The translations under genes were made by a program, and so were the position numbers. Shown piece by piece: positions 16,934-26,081 of a stretch of 64,000 nt of DNA. The notes under the pieces are model-generated. The model was not told where the DNA came from and did not search any database. It was given only the letters and a program-made list of their open reading frames with translations. The DNA is taken from positions 1,364,001-1,428,000 of the forward strand of contig NZ_CP059431.1 of the NCBI RefSeq assembly GCF_013874595.1. Direction: 5' to 3'. Each line of letters begins with the position of its first letter. The stretch's first letter is position 1. This DNA is from Flavobacterium sp. xlx-214 (GTDB taxonomy: Bacteria > Bacteroidota > Bacteroidia > Flavobacteriales > Flavobacteriaceae).

Positions 16934-19001
16934 ATTGTGTTATAACAGTATCTAAATAAGCAGATAGTTTTGGTAATTCTACCGAATTAGGAAACTTCTT
17001 TAATCCTTCTTTTACAATCTTATTTAAATCGTTATTAGGATATTTTGCACCATATAAAACCTGACAATAAAAAGAATAATTTTCTTCAGTTACTTCGTTG
17101 TATTTAGTAAACTCATTGTAAAGTTTCACTATTTCATTTGACTTTCCCTTTAAAGAAGTTAAGTGTGCAGCAAGTTTAAAAACATCAAAATTTTTAGGTT
17201 TATCCTGTAAAGCTTTTAAGCTGTAAACGTAAGCACTGTCATTATTTTTTAAGCTATGATAATAAATATTGGCAATAGTATAGTTTGTATCAGCATAATA
17301 AGGATGAACTTTTTTTGAATTTTGAAGCAATTTTATGGCTTCATCATTTCTTCCCTCAGCTCGTAAATATTTTGCCAATTTAACTTCGGTTGGATCATAC
17401 ATTTCAGAAATATTAGGGTATGACGGAAGCATTTCACTGGCTGTTTTGTAATTGTAGACCAATGCTTTGCCATTAGTGGTGTTGTCAACAAAATCGGTGT
17501 CTATTAACCCTTGAGCTCGCATTGAATTTAAAATGGTATAATTAGTAAAAATCATAACAATACTAAAACCTAATGAAACCCCTGAAATTAATTTTAAATT
17601 AAAAGATTTAGGTTTTATTTCAGCTTCAGTATCTTTCTTTTTCAAATTAAAAGCAATAGTAAAAACAAATAATAGTATAAGTAATAATTGTGTTACAGGA
17701 CGTTCTTTAGGGAAATTAAAAAGAGCATCTAACAAACAAATACCCAAACTAGTTATAAGTGTTAAATTTATTAGTTTATGTTGATTGTCTTTTGTTTGTA
17801 ATATGTTTTTTACTAAAATAAACAGTGCAATTAAGAATACTGAAATATAAAGAATAACAGCTATAACACCAGATTCACTTGCAACAAAAATAAAATCATT
17901 GTGGGGATGTTTTGAAAAACTACCATCAGCCAATAAAAATTTAACATATTTAGGCGTGTATAATTTGTAGTTTCCATAACCTACACCTAATAAGGGGTTT
18001 TCTTTAATAATATCTAAAGATGCTTCCCAGTATTTAAAGCGAACATTGCCTTCTGAATCTTCTAATTTAGCTAAGACTTGCGATGTAGCTTGAGCCGAAT
18101 TTGAATTATTTAAAGATATCTTTTTTAAGAAACTGTCAATTTTAAGCTGACCTAAAAAACAACCAAAAATACACACAACGGTTGCAATACTTACTGCAAT
18201 GATACTATGTTTGTTATTGATTTTTTTTACTAAAAACGATCCAATAAAAAAGGACACAAAAACCAATATCATACCTACAAATGCAGTTCTTGTAATTGAT
18301 AAATAAACAACATGTGAAGTTAAGAACAAGGTTAGTAAGGCAAAGTATTTCCAAGCTCCTTTTTTATTAATAAAGGTATAGAGTATAAAAGGAAGTTTAA
18401 CAACCAAACAAATAACAAAAATGTTTTTACTACCAGTAGTCCACTTTAGAGTGTCTAAAATTAAAGACATCATTTCAAGATTTTTTGTGTTTTGGTAGAA
18501 ATCTTGTAACACAAAAAACGTTTCTAAAAAGGATGTTATGGTAATGATAAAAGCAATTTTTGGAAATAAATTTTTACGATTTACAAATAATAATCCCAGT
18601 AATGTAAAGGTTATAACTATGTTTAATAAGCGCGAGTATTGTACCAAACTTTCAACAACATTAAAGGCGTTTATTATTGAAATTCCTGAAATAATGGTAA
18701 AAATAATATAAGCTATATAAATTTTGCTTTTAAGAAACTTAGGTAGATATGCTTCCATGTTTTGATCTTTATCAAAGAATAAATACAAACTTAAAAGACC
18801 ATTTAAGATAGAAAGTAAAAGCCAATGTAATCCTTGAAAATCTTGATATTTATTAGATGATACAAATGGTATTAGAAGATACAAAACTAAAAAAAGAAGA
18901 CTTACTGTATTAGATGCATCATATTTTACAGTGCTTGAATTTTCATTTGTAGCCAATAAAGGATTTGTTTTTTGAGTGTTATTTTGTTTGCCCTTTTTCA
19001 T
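16932..19001 (-). CDS. O-antigen ligase/polymerase-family membrane protein with TPR tail
   Basis: This 689-residue protein starts in the cytoplasm (KKGKQNNTQKTNP) and has about 11-12 membrane helices to about residue 480. It contains the Wzy/WaaL domain pattern, including a large periplasmic loop with ENPLLGVGYGNYKLYTPKYV and FSKHPHNDFIFVASESGVIA (His-Asn-Asp, about residues 362-367). These positions are typical of WaaL-type ligases, which transfer glycans to lipid or protein. The C-terminal ~200 residues are TPR-like periplasmic repeats (NDEAIKLLQNSKKVHPYYAD and others). It could be an O-antigen ligase or a protein O-glycosylation ligase; sequence alone does not decide. Confidence 0.85.
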   Translation of the reverse strand: MKKGKQNNTQKTNPLLATNENSSTVKYDASNTVSLLFLVLYLLIPFVSSNKYQDFQGLHWLLLSILNGLLSLYLFFDKDQNMEAYLPKFLKSKIYIAYIIFTIISGISIINAFNVVESLVQYSRLLNIVITFTLLGLLFVNRKNLFPKIAFIITITSFLETFFVLQDFYQNTKNLEMMSLILDTLKWTTGSKNIFVICLVVKLPFILYTFINKKGAWKYFALLTLFLTSHVVYLSITRTAFVGMILVFVSFFIGSFLVKKINNKHSIIAVSIATVVCIFGCFLGQLKIDSFLKKISLNNSNSAQATSQVLAKLEDSEGNVRFKYWEASLDIIKENPLLGVGYGNYKLYTPKYVKFLLADGSFSKHPHNDFIFVASESGVIAVILYISVFLIALFILVKNILQTKDNQHKLINLTLITSLGICLLDALFNFPKERPVTQLLLILLFVFTIAFNLKKKDTEAEIKPKSFNLKLISGVSLGFSIVMIFTNYTILNSMRAQGLIDTDFVDNTTNGKALVYNYKTASEMLPSYPNISEMYDPTEVKLAKYLRAEGRNDEAIKLLQNSKKVHPYYADTNYTIANIYYHSLKNNDSAYVYSLKALQDKPKNFDVFKLAAHLTSLKGKSNEIVKLYNEFTKYNEVTEENYSFYCQVLYGAKYPNNDLNKIVKEGLKKFPNSVELPKLSAYLDTVITQ

Positions 19002-19077
19002 TAATTTTTTTAATTATATGTTATAATTTTGATAAAATAATTGTTTTATTTTAATAAATTGTATAAAAGTACTGTTT

Positions 19078-19765
19078 TTAGTTGTTGATTTTTATTTTAA
19101 TAGGCAAAGTGAAATCAGAACGAATTGGCTCACCGTTTTCTAAAGCTGGATTCCATTTAGGCATTGATTTTATAACACGTATTACTTCTTTATTTAGGCT
19201 AGGTTCATTAGAATCTTTTAATTTTAATATCTGTAAGGCTACCATCTTTTTCTACAATAAATGTAGCAATCATTTTAATTTCTGTTATACCTACTTGAAT
19301 ATCCACATGTTTTTCAATATTTATTTTTCGCATTACGTTGCTATAATACTTTAGCATTCCTTGTTCAGGTATGGCTTTTTTGATATTATCAATAGTGTTT
19401 TCTTTACTAGGTATAAAAATAGATAGGTTAATTGCTTTTTGCGAAGCTACGGGAGTACCATTTTCAGTCTTAGGATTCCATTTGGGTAATTTTTCAATCA
19501 CTTTTTTTAAATTTGAACCTAGCTGTAGTGAATCATTTTTAATACTTGGATTAAAAACGGAACCACTTTTGGTAATAGTTAATAAAACGGTAAGATCTAA
19601 ATATTGATTAGGAAATTGTTGTTTAATTGAATCTGGTATAATTAAATTTTCTGTCAGTAAATTAAAGTATTCATTTGTTGAAATTGTTGGGGATGCCTCA
19701 ATAATTTGCGCTTTTATTTTAAAAGAAAAAGCAATAAGAAAAAGAAAGAGTAAAGTGTTTTTCAT
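19078..19765 (-). pseudogene. secreted TonB-C-like protein, frameshifted in an A run
   Basis: The minus-strand frame from ATG 19763-19765 gives a signal peptide (MKNTLLFLFLIAFSFKIKAQ). It continues through one TonB-C-like region (residues ~45-110, including KLPKWNPKTENGTPVASQ) and begins a second (IATFIVEKDGSLTDIKIK), then stops at 19208. In another frame, just past a 4-A run (plus TTTT 19216-19219), the missing half continues: DSNEPSLNKEVIRVIKSMPK, WNPALENGEPIRSDFTLPIK, ending at 19078. Removing one A restores a ~228-residue protein with two TonB-C-like domains. It is a recent pseudogene, a sequencing error, or conceivably programmed frameshifting. Confidence 0.85.
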
Positions 19766-19796
19766 GAATTAGTTTTTTGCAAATGTAAACCAATTT

Positions 19797-20402
19797 TTAA
19801 AGTTTAGAGCTATCAGTAAAAATGACACCTAATGAAGTCAAATCCTCTTTTGCTAAAGCATAATTTTCGTCAGAAATAGGTTTTGTTGCATCTTCTATAA
19901 AAAAGGTTTTGTAGCCTAATTCTGCTGCATCTTTTGCAGTATAATAAACACAATAATCGGCAGCTAAGCCACAAACATACACTTCTGTAATGTTTTTTTC
20001 TTTTAACAAACCGTGTAAACCTGTACTGTTTTGTTTGTTGTTGTCAAAAAAGCCACTGTAACTATCTATTTCTAAATTAGTTCCTTTTCTAATAACGGCA
20101 CTTACTTGATGCATGTTTAATTCAGTTGAAAAATCGGCGCCAAAAGAACCTTGAATACAATGATCTGGCCATAAAACTTGGTCGGATCCATTTAATTTAA
20201 TGACTTCAAAAATAGCTTTGTTACTATGATTGGAAGCGAAACTTTTATGATTTGCAGGATGCCAATCTTGTGTAGCAATAACCAAATCAAAATGTTTTTG
20301 AGTTTTATTGACGATTGAAATGATTTTGTCACCATTGGTAACTGCTAATGAACCACCAGGAAGAAAATCGTTTTGAATATCAATAATTAATAATGCTTTC
20401 AT
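19797..20402 (-). CDS. pncA: nicotinamidase
   Basis: This is a 201-residue isochorismatase-fold amidase that converts nicotinamide to nicotinate in NAD salvage. The catalytic triad is visible: Asp8 in LLIIDIQNDF, Lys in IRKGTNLEIDSYSGF (about residue 112) and Cys in CGLAADYCVYYTAKDA (about 157). Metal-binding residues lie in ATQDWHPANHKSF. I place the start at ATG 20400-20402 (MKALLIIDIQND). The open frame extends ten codons further upstream but would begin inside the terminator hairpin of the preceding gene, so the longer start is unlikely. Confidence 0.93.
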   Translation of the reverse strand: MKALLIIDIQNDFLPGGSLAVTNGDKIISIVNKTQKHFDLVIATQDWHPANHKSFASNHSNKAIFEVIKLNGSDQVLWPDHCIQGSFGADFSTELNMHQVSAVIRKGTNLEIDSYSGFFDNNKQNSTGLHGLLKEKNITEVYVCGLAADYCVYYTAKDAAELGYKTFFIEDATKPISDENYALAKEDLTSLGVIFTDSSKL

Positions 20403-20411
20403 GGTTTTATT

Positions 20412-20443
20412 ATTAAAAAAAGACCACAACATGTGTGGTCTTT
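20412..20443 (-). terminator. terminator of the DPP III-like gene
   Basis: Ten-bp arms aaagaccaca / tgtggtcttt are followed on the minus strand by a 7-T run. It lies 6 bp after the DPP III-like stop and just before the pncA start. Confidence 0.85.
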
Positions 20444-20448
20444 ATATG

Positions 20449-22488
20449 TTAATTTTCTAAAGGTAAGAAATTGTAGTTTTTAGAATAATACAACATTTGT
20501 TCTGCAAATGTTTTAGGATAAGTTACCACAATGTTGGTAATTTCTCCTTTATCATTGGTTACAGGAACCAAAACAGGGTTTACAAAACCTCTATATGGCG
20601 AAGTGTTGAATTTTTTGCTACGCTCTAAAACCTCTTTGTGAATTTGCTGATCTACTTTTACACCATAGGTTTCAACTAATGTTTTTGCAGCAGCGTAATC
20701 ACCTTCCGATTTTATACGTTGCGTTTCACGTAATAACTGTCCAAATAAATCGTGTAAACGTTCATAATCGTTTATTTTAAAGTACGTTTTACCCTCTTTT
20801 ACCACTTTCTCAATTACATTAAACTCTTTTCCTTTTTCAAACACCCAAGCCGAAATCCATTGGCGGTTACGCATGTGTGCTTCTTCAATTTCTCTTCCTG
20901 GTTCAATACGCACTAATTGTGTCATTAAACCATTTCTAATATAATCGTTATAAGCGGTCATACCTAAGCTTTTCCAATCATCAACCAAACCTAAATCTTG
21001 TACTTTTTGGTCGTATAAATAATACAAAGCAACCAAATCTGCACGACCTTCTTCTAAAGTTGAAGCATAGCTTTTCAAGGTTTCTTTTGGTGTACCAACA
21101 CCTGGGTTTAATTGTCCCGATGCATGCCCAATAACCTCGTGCAATGCGGTATGCAATTTATCAGCTAATTCACTATAACGTTTAGAAAGTTCTACTTCTT
21201 TTTCATCAAAAGCAAACTCTTTTAACTTATCGCCACCGCCTACTTTGTTGTAAGCTTCAATAATATTTCCTAACGAAATTGATTTAGAACCATGTTCTGC
21301 TCTAATCCAATCGGCGTTTGGTAAATTAACTCCAATAGGTGTAGCTGGTGATGTATCGCCACTTTCGGCAGCAACAATAACCGTTTTGTACGATATACCT
21401 ACTACATTTTTCTTTTTATGCTCTGCAATTAAAGGCGAATGATCTTCAAACCATTGCGCGTTTTTGGAAATAACTTCCATTTTGGCAGACATATCAAAAT
21501 CTTTGATTTGAACAGTAGATTCATATGATGCTTTATGTCCTAATGGATCGTTGTAAACCTCGATAAATCCATTGATATAGTCAATATTTCCTTCGGTAGC
21601 TTTAACCCAAGCCACGTTGTAATCGTCCCATTTTTTTAAATCGCCTGTTTTGTAAAAATCAATCAATATTTTTAAAGCATCGGCTTGCGGTTTGTTTTCG
21701 GCAACTTCAACTGCTTTTTCTAACCAATACACAATTTTGTCGATAGCAGCGCCGTACATACCGCCACTTTTCCATACACGTTCTTCTATTTTTCCTGATT
21801 CGGTTCTTACTAATTTAGAATTCAATCCAGTAGATAAAGGGCGCAAAGAATCAGCTGGAATCATGCTTCCGTAAAATTTCTCAACATCTTTTGCGTTTAA
21901 TCCCTTGCCATAGAAATTAACAGCCGAACCTTGTACCAGACCTTTCGCTTCGTTTAAGTTCACTTTTTTGCCATCCACATCGTTAAATAAAATCTCAACA
22001 ATGCTAGCGTCTAAACTTGTTTTAGTATCTTTTAATAGTTTTTGAAGATAGGTTTGCGGAAAACCAGGCTTGATTTTATCGTTTGAATAATGATGATGAA
22101 TTCCGTTTGAAAACCAAACACGCTTTAAATAGATCTCGAATTTTTTCCAGTTTTCATCATTTTTATCGCCTTGATAATTTTTGTAGATGTTTTCTAAAGC
22201 TGCACGAATTTTTAAATTGTACTTATAGTTTTGATCCCAAAAAATATCGCGTCCAGCATAGCCTGCCTGCGCTAAATAGTAAACTAATTTTTTCTCTTTT
22301 AACGTTAATTTTTCCCAACCAGGAATATCGTATTTCAATACCTGTACATCTGCAAACTGTTCGGTTTCAAATTGAATTTGCTGTAAACTATCGATTGTTT
22401 TTTTATCGTTATCCATTTTGTTGTTTTTATTACATGCGGTTAACGATGCCACCGCCAATGCTAAAAAAGTATATTGAGTTAGTTTCAT
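20449..22488 (-). CDS. dipeptidyl-peptidase III-like lipoprotein (peptidase M49)
   Basis: A 679-residue zinc peptidase of the DPP III/M49 family, anchored as a lipoprotein (MKLTQYTFLALAVASLTACN, lipobox Cys 19). The unusual six-residue zinc motif HEVIGH of M49 (HExxxH) is at about residues 448-453. The second ligand motif TLEEGRADLVALYYLY follows about 24 residues later (EExRAD form). These enzymes release N-terminal dipeptides, here presumably at the cell envelope from peptide nutrients. Bacteroidota versions are often lipoproteins. It is probably monocistronic, with a -7-like element upstream and a terminator right after. Confidence 0.92.
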   Translation of the reverse strand: MKLTQYTFLALAVASLTACNKNNKMDNDKKTIDSLQQIQFETEQFADVQVLKYDIPGWEKLTLKEKKLVYYLAQAGYAGRDIFWDQNYKYNLKIRAALENIYKNYQGDKNDENWKKFEIYLKRVWFSNGIHHHYSNDKIKPGFPQTYLQKLLKDTKTSLDASIVEILFNDVDGKKVNLNEAKGLVQGSAVNFYGKGLNAKDVEKFYGSMIPADSLRPLSTGLNSKLVRTESGKIEERVWKSGGMYGAAIDKIVYWLEKAVEVAENKPQADALKILIDFYKTGDLKKWDDYNVAWVKATEGNIDYINGFIEVYNDPLGHKASYESTVQIKDFDMSAKMEVISKNAQWFEDHSPLIAEHKKKNVVGISYKTVIVAAESGDTSPATPIGVNLPNADWIRAEHGSKSISLGNIIEAYNKVGGGDKLKEFAFDEKEVELSKRYSELADKLHTALHEVIGHASGQLNPGVGTPKETLKSYASTLEEGRADLVALYYLYDQKVQDLGLVDDWKSLGMTAYNDYIRNGLMTQLVRIEPGREIEEAHMRNRQWISAWVFEKGKEFNVIEKVVKEGKTYFKINDYERLHDLFGQLLRETQRIKSEGDYAAAKTLVETYGVKVDQQIHKEVLERSKKFNTSPYRGFVNPVLVPVTNDKGEITNIVVTYPKTFAEQMLYYSKNYNFLPLEN

Positions 22489-22510
22489 ATTTTTGGTACT
22501 GTTTGTAAAA

Positions 22511-22518
22511 CAAATATA
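22511..22518 (-). promoter_or_regulatory. putative -7 element for the DPP III-like gene
   Basis: The minus strand reads TATATTTG here, 22 nt upstream of the ATG. No TTG was found at the usual 19-nt distance, so only half of the promoter is supported. Confidence 0.4.
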
Positions 22519-22562
22519 TTAAAATTAATGATTTTTTAGGGTTGAAGTTTTTGAAAATGATG

Positions 22563-22591
22563 TAAAAAAAGAGCCTTGAAAAACAAGGCTT
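22563..22591 (-). terminator. terminator after the deoxyribosyltransferase-like gene
   Basis: On the minus strand agccttg / caaggct arms (loop of five) are followed by a 7-T run, immediately after the stop of the gene at 22593. Confidence 0.8.
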
Positions 22592-22592
22592 A

Positions 22593-22997
22593 TTAATTTT
22601 GTGGTAACACGTTTTTTAGAAATTCGGTTAATTGATCAAACAAATCTTTAGGATTGGCATATAAAATATGAAAGTTGCTTAAAGCAAATAACAACTCATT
22701 GGTTTCGGCTTCGGCTTTTTGCAAATACACTATAGGTTTACGTTTGGCTTTGGCGTATCCTAATTCTATGCACGATGTAACATTAACAGTAGTAGCTTCA
22801 ATAATGATAAAATTGCTAGAATCAATTTCTTTCATTGCTTTTTGCATTAATTCGGCTTCTTGCCCTGCTTCAAACGGATGTTTATCAACAAATATATATT
22901 GTTCTACATTGGCAGTGCTCATGGCCATGCCTAATGCAATAATTTCTTTTCCTAACGATTTTCTTGTTTCTGTATCAACAGATATGTATGCTTTCAT
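22593..22997 (-). CDS. nucleoside 2-deoxyribosyltransferase-like protein
   Basis: A 134-residue cytoplasmic protein with a Rossmann-like pattern: MKAYISVDTETRKSLGKEI, an HPFEAGQEAELMQKAMKEID helix, DSSNFIIIEATTVNVTSCIELGYAKAK and KPIVYLQ. The SCIELGYA segment, with Glu about residue 86, matches the catalytic GxxxEiGyA motif of nucleoside deoxyribosyltransferase superfamily enzymes. The second motif (Asp in SSN-FIIIEA) is less clear. Substrate is uncertain; related proteins act as nucleoside or nucleotide hydrolases. No operon partner beyond a terminator 3' of the gene. Confidence 0.75.
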   Translation of the reverse strand: MKAYISVDTETRKSLGKEIIALGMAMSTANVEQYIFVDKHPFEAGQEAELMQKAMKEIDSSNFIIIEATTVNVTSCIELGYAKAKRKPIVYLQKAEAETNELLFALSNFHILYANPKDLFDQLTEFLKNVLPQN

Positions 22998-23044
22998 TAA
23001 TTAGCCGTTTAAGATGTAAAGATAACGAAATAATTAAAATAATA

Positions 23045-24127
23045 TTACTCAGTTACAACAGTTTCCCTATCACTTTCTTCTGCTTTTCCTTCTGCAATCA
23101 TTTCGTTTACCTCCGCAATATCGTCTTTTTCCAAATGTTCTACTAAATCTTCTTGATCATCGTTTTGCTTGTCGATAAAAAATCGGCAATACAAAGGCAA
23201 ATGATCAGAGCCAATATTTTCCATCGCTTTTAATTCTTCCACAAATACATCGGTTGAGTGAAACATTTGATCGATAGGAAAACGAAGCAGTTTGTATTTG
23301 GCATGAAAGGTTGATATCAAACCGCGACCGATTCGTGGATCAATCATACCAGATGTTTTTCGGAATAAAACAGATGATTTTGCCCAAGCCACGTTGTTAA
23401 AATCGCCTACAACAATGGTAGGTTTGTTGTTGTTTTTTACTTTTTTAGCAACCGATAACAATTCGCCGTCACGTTCTTTTGATGTAACTTCTTCGGTAGG
23501 ACTTGGCGGTGGCGGATGCACTCCAAAAAACACAAACTCAAAGCCATCGGTTGTTTTTAGAGTAGCTTCAATACTGGGAATATCATCAGCAATAAAATAA
23601 TGAACTTTGCAATTTGTGAACTCAAACTTTGAATACAAATGAATTCCGTAGGTGTTTTCCAAACCAATTTCGCAAAAATAAGGATAGTCTTTTTTTAGAA
23701 CTTGTAGGGCTTGTTCCCAATCTTTGTTCGATTCCATAGTTAAAACAACATCGGGATTTTCTCTTTGGATGAAATTCAGAAAACGATTGTATTCTTTGTT
23801 GAATTGATACACATTGGTAGAAATAATTTTAATGCTTTTGGATGATTTTTCGGTTTTAATTTTCTTCTCAATTTTGTAAAAAGGCGTGTAGGGGTACAAA
23901 AGATAAACTTCGTAAATCATACAACATACCAATGCAGCTTGACAAATATAAAATGCTGTTGTGTGCGGAACAAAAACAAAAGCCACAACCAAAACAATTA
24001 ATTGCAATACAAAAATTTGGACTTTTCCAAAATCAAAAATCCTAAAAAACCAATGCTGGTTTTGTATTAAAGGGATTAATGATGAAATAATAAGCAAACC
24101 CGATAAAATGTAATAGGTTGTTTTCAT
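23045..24127 (-). CDS. membrane-anchored endonuclease/exonuclease/phosphatase family protein
   Basis: A 360-residue protein with about three N-terminal membrane helices (residues 5-80) followed by an EEP domain. Catalytic motifs are in order: KIISTNVYQFN (Asn), VVLTMESNKDW (Glu), FFGVHPPPPSP (His), VVGDFNNVAW (Asp-x-Asn) and GSDHLPLYC (His). The C-terminal ~40 residues are acidic and repetitive (EEDDIAEVNEM region). Substrate could be a nucleic acid, a phospholipid or a phosphoinositide-like molecule; anchoring suggests an envelope function. It ends 9 bp before the pseudouridine synthase gene, and they may form a two-gene unit. Confidence 0.87.
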   Translation of the reverse strand: MKTTYYILSGLLIISSLIPLIQNQHWFFRIFDFGKVQIFVLQLIVLVVAFVFVPHTTAFYICQAALVCCMIYEVYLLYPYTPFYKIEKKIKTEKSSKSIKIISTNVYQFNKEYNRFLNFIQRENPDVVLTMESNKDWEQALQVLKKDYPYFCEIGLENTYGIHLYSKFEFTNCKVHYFIADDIPSIEATLKTTDGFEFVFFGVHPPPPSPTEEVTSKERDGELLSVAKKVKNNNKPTIVVGDFNNVAWAKSSVLFRKTSGMIDPRIGRGLISTFHAKYKLLRFPIDQMFHSTDVFVEELKAMENIGSDHLPLYCRFFIDKQNDDQEDLVEHLEKDDIAEVNEMIAEGKAEESDRETVVTE

Positions 24128-24136
24128 TACTGTTTT

Positions 24137-24835
24137 TTATAAATCTAACGCTTTAAAATTAAGTAAATTATACACAGTAGCAAATACATTTGATGGCTTT
24201 GCTTTTAAAGTGACTTTTTCTTTAGTTACAGGATGTTCAAAAGTTAACGAGTGCGCGTGAAGCAACATGCTTTTCATATTGAATTTCTCTAACCACAGCT
24301 TGTTTTGTTTGTTGCAGCCGTGAGGTCTGTCGCCAATTATAGGATGTAAAACATGAGCCATGTGCTTACGAATTTGATGCATGCGTCCGGTTTCAGGTTC
24401 GGCTTCAATTAAACTGTAGCGCGATGTAAGGTGTTTTCCAAACGGAAGATCAATTTCTGCTGTTTCTAACGTTTTAATATGTGTAACAGCATCTTGCAAA
24501 ACGCCATCTTCACGATACAAGGCATAATCAATGGTTAAAACATCGGGTGCAAACCCACGTACAATAGCCCAATATTTTTTTTCGGTGGTTTTATTAGTAA
24601 ATTGCTGTACCATTGCTCGGTTGGTGTCTTTATCTAAAGCAAAAAGCAAAACACCTGAAGTTTTTCTGTCTAAACGATGTACGGGATATACTTTTTGATT
24701 GATTTGATCGCGTAAAAGTTGTACGGCAAATTCTTCGGCATTACGTGCAATAGGCGATTGATGCACTAATAAATCGTGTGGTTTATTAATAGCAACTAAA
24801 TAGCTGTCTTGATAAATTATTTCGAGTTGGTTCAT
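24137..24835 (-). CDS. truC: RluA-family pseudouridine synthase, TruC-like
   Basis: This 232-residue enzyme isomerises uridine to pseudouridine in RNA. The catalytic motif VHRLDRKTSGVLLFAL (Asp at about residue 56) is of the RluA family, and RMHQIRKHMAHVLHPIIGD (about 157-175) is the conserved C-terminal motif. The short length, absence of an S4 domain, and TGRMHQIRKH form suggest the TruC subgroup, which modifies U65 in tRNAs, but subgroup assignment needs a tree. It is immediately upstream of the EEP gene with a 9-bp gap. Confidence 0.82.
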   Translation of the reverse strand: MNQLEIIYQDSYLVAINKPHDLLVHQSPIARNAEEFAVQLLRDQINQKVYPVHRLDRKTSGVLLFALDKDTNRAMVQQFTNKTTEKKYWAIVRGFAPDVLTIDYALYREDGVLQDAVTHIKTLETAEIDLPFGKHLTSRYSLIEAEPETGRMHQIRKHMAHVLHPIIGDRPHGCNKQNKLWLEKFNMKSMLLHAHSLTFEHPVTKEKVTLKAKPSNVFATVYNLLNFKALDL

Positions 24836-24864
24836 AAATTATTTTTAAATTTATAAAAAAAGAA

Positions 24865-25422
24865 ATGACAAAGCTTGTATTTTATTCAATGATGTTCATG
24901 CCCATACTTTTATTTACAAATAGTAAAGAAATGGGCAATAATAAAGCAATTTTTGTTGATACTGATAAAATCATCCAACAAAATGTATCGTATCAATTGC
25001 CTAATGAAAATGTTTTGTATCAACTTAAGATGAAGAACGGAAAGCAAGTGACAATTTGCATGGATAAAAAGGAGCAATATGTGGTGTATCGTTATGGTTC
25101 AAAAAGTAAAATTGAGTTAGAATATCCTGCTGAAAAAGATGCTTCAAGTTTTAAAAAGTTTGAATATTCTGAATACGAAAGGGGTGGTGGCGTTCAAAAC
25201 GCTGCTATGAGCTTGTATTATTTGGCTTTTACCAATAAAGGAATTAAGTATGTTGTTTATGATACTTATTTTTCTGAAAGTGATGAAGCAAATGTTGGAA
25301 TTATGGTTTTAGATGAATCAAAAAACAAAGAAACCATATTAAAAGGGTTAGAAAAATCAACCAAAGGAAGCTTAACAAAACTAAAGGGCAAAGTAAAAGA
25401 AGGCGATGAATTATATGACTAA
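24865..25422 (+). CDS. small protein of unknown function, probably exported
   Basis: The protein is 185 residues. The first ~18 residues (KLVFYSMMFMPILLFTNS) are hydrophobic and may be a signal peptide, but without a clear cleavage site. The body has alternating strands (NVLYQLKMKNGKQVTICMDK, QYVVYRYGSKSKIELEYPA), suggesting a beta-rich domain. No catalytic motif or family was recognised. It is followed after 13 bp by another unrecognised secreted protein, probably in the same transcript, and diverges from the TruC-like gene 29 bp away. Confidence 0.65.
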   Translation: MTKLVFYSMMFMPILLFTNSKEMGNNKAIFVDTDKIIQQNVSYQLPNENVLYQLKMKNGKQVTICMDKKEQYVVYRYGSKSKIELEYPAEKDASSFKKFEYSEYERGGGVQNAAMSLYYLAFTNKGIKYVVYDTYFSESDEANVGIMVLDESKNKETILKGLEKSTKGSLTKLKGKVKEGDELYD

Positions 25423-25435
25423 AAAATAAAACACT

Positions 25436-26050
25436 ATGAAAAAAATATTATTTATTTTGCTGTTGATTGTTCAGAACACCATAAACGCACAAACGTATTA
25501 TGATGTAGATAATAATAAAATTGATAAAGCTACTTTTGATAAATTAAAGTTGAATAAAAAAAATATGGAAGTTCAAAATGATTCTTTAAATAGATTTAAA
25601 TTAATCAATTTTGATGAACGAATGGAGGTAGGTTCTTTGGAAGATTCAAGTAATTTAATTAATACGCTAAATGAAAAATTAAATTTAAAGCTTGATAGAA
25701 ATAAGCCATTGATTATTTATTACTATCCAGGTAAAGATCCTTGTAATTCAAGTGGTGTTTTTACAAAAAGAAAAGAGATGTTAGAGTGGGATTTAAAAGT
25801 AGATGTAGAGGTGAGAAAGATTGCAGATGTAAATGTTTTAAGAATTTATAAAAATAGTGAGGGTATTAAAACGTTAAAAGACCACGTATGGAAAAAAGAT
25901 CCGAATGCACTTATTGAAAACCTATTTTTTAACTATCATTATCCTTGTGGTAGTTTTGTTGTAATTAATAAAGAGAAATATGCTGCTTTTTTTGGAGAAT
26001 ATGGTTACAATGAGGTAAAAGTAAATTTAGCATATCTTTTAAAACAATAA
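25436..26050 (+). CDS. secreted protein of unknown function
   Basis: A 204-residue protein with signal peptide MKKILFILLLIVQNTINAQ and cleavage near AQ-T. The body contains KPLIIYYYPGKDPCNSSGVF (about residues 88-107) followed by a helical stretch. The pattern PLIIYYYPG near a Cys distantly recalls thioredoxin-like folds of small Bacteroidota secreted proteins, but no CxxC is present. I do not recognise a function. A bidirectional terminator begins at its stop codon. Confidence 0.65.
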   Translation: MKKILFILLLIVQNTINAQTYYDVDNNKIDKATFDKLKLNKKNMEVQNDSLNRFKLINFDERMEVGSLEDSSNLINTLNEKLNLKLDRNKPLIIYYYPGKDPCNSSGVFTKRKEMLEWDLKVDVEVRKIADVNVLRIYKNSEGIKTLKDHVWKKDPNALIENLFFNYHYPCGSFVVINKEKYAAFFGEYGYNEVKVNLAYLLKQ

Positions 26051-26073
26051 AATCGCTCTTTTGAGCGATTTTA
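26049..26073. terminator. bidirectional terminator between secreted-protein gene and DUF3050 gene
   Basis: Ten-bp arms aaaatcgctc / gagcgatttt with a TTTT loop start at the last base of the upstream stop. Both convergent genes end here. Confidence 0.8.
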
Positions 26074-26081
26074 CTTTTAAC

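Noticed and set aside
19082..19354. Plus-strand 90-aa open frame
   Set aside because: It is the antisense of the frameshifted TonB-C-like gene; its residues mirror that gene's conserved motifs. It helped to expose the frameshift but is not a gene.
20403..20432. Ten-codon longer start for nicotinamidase
   Set aside because: The extra codons lie in the terminator hairpin of the upstream gene and have no family similarity.
22083..22508. 141-aa plus-strand frame antisense to the DPP III-like gene
   Set aside because: It lies wholly opposite a gene with intact catalytic motifs, and its composition is that of an antisense shadow.
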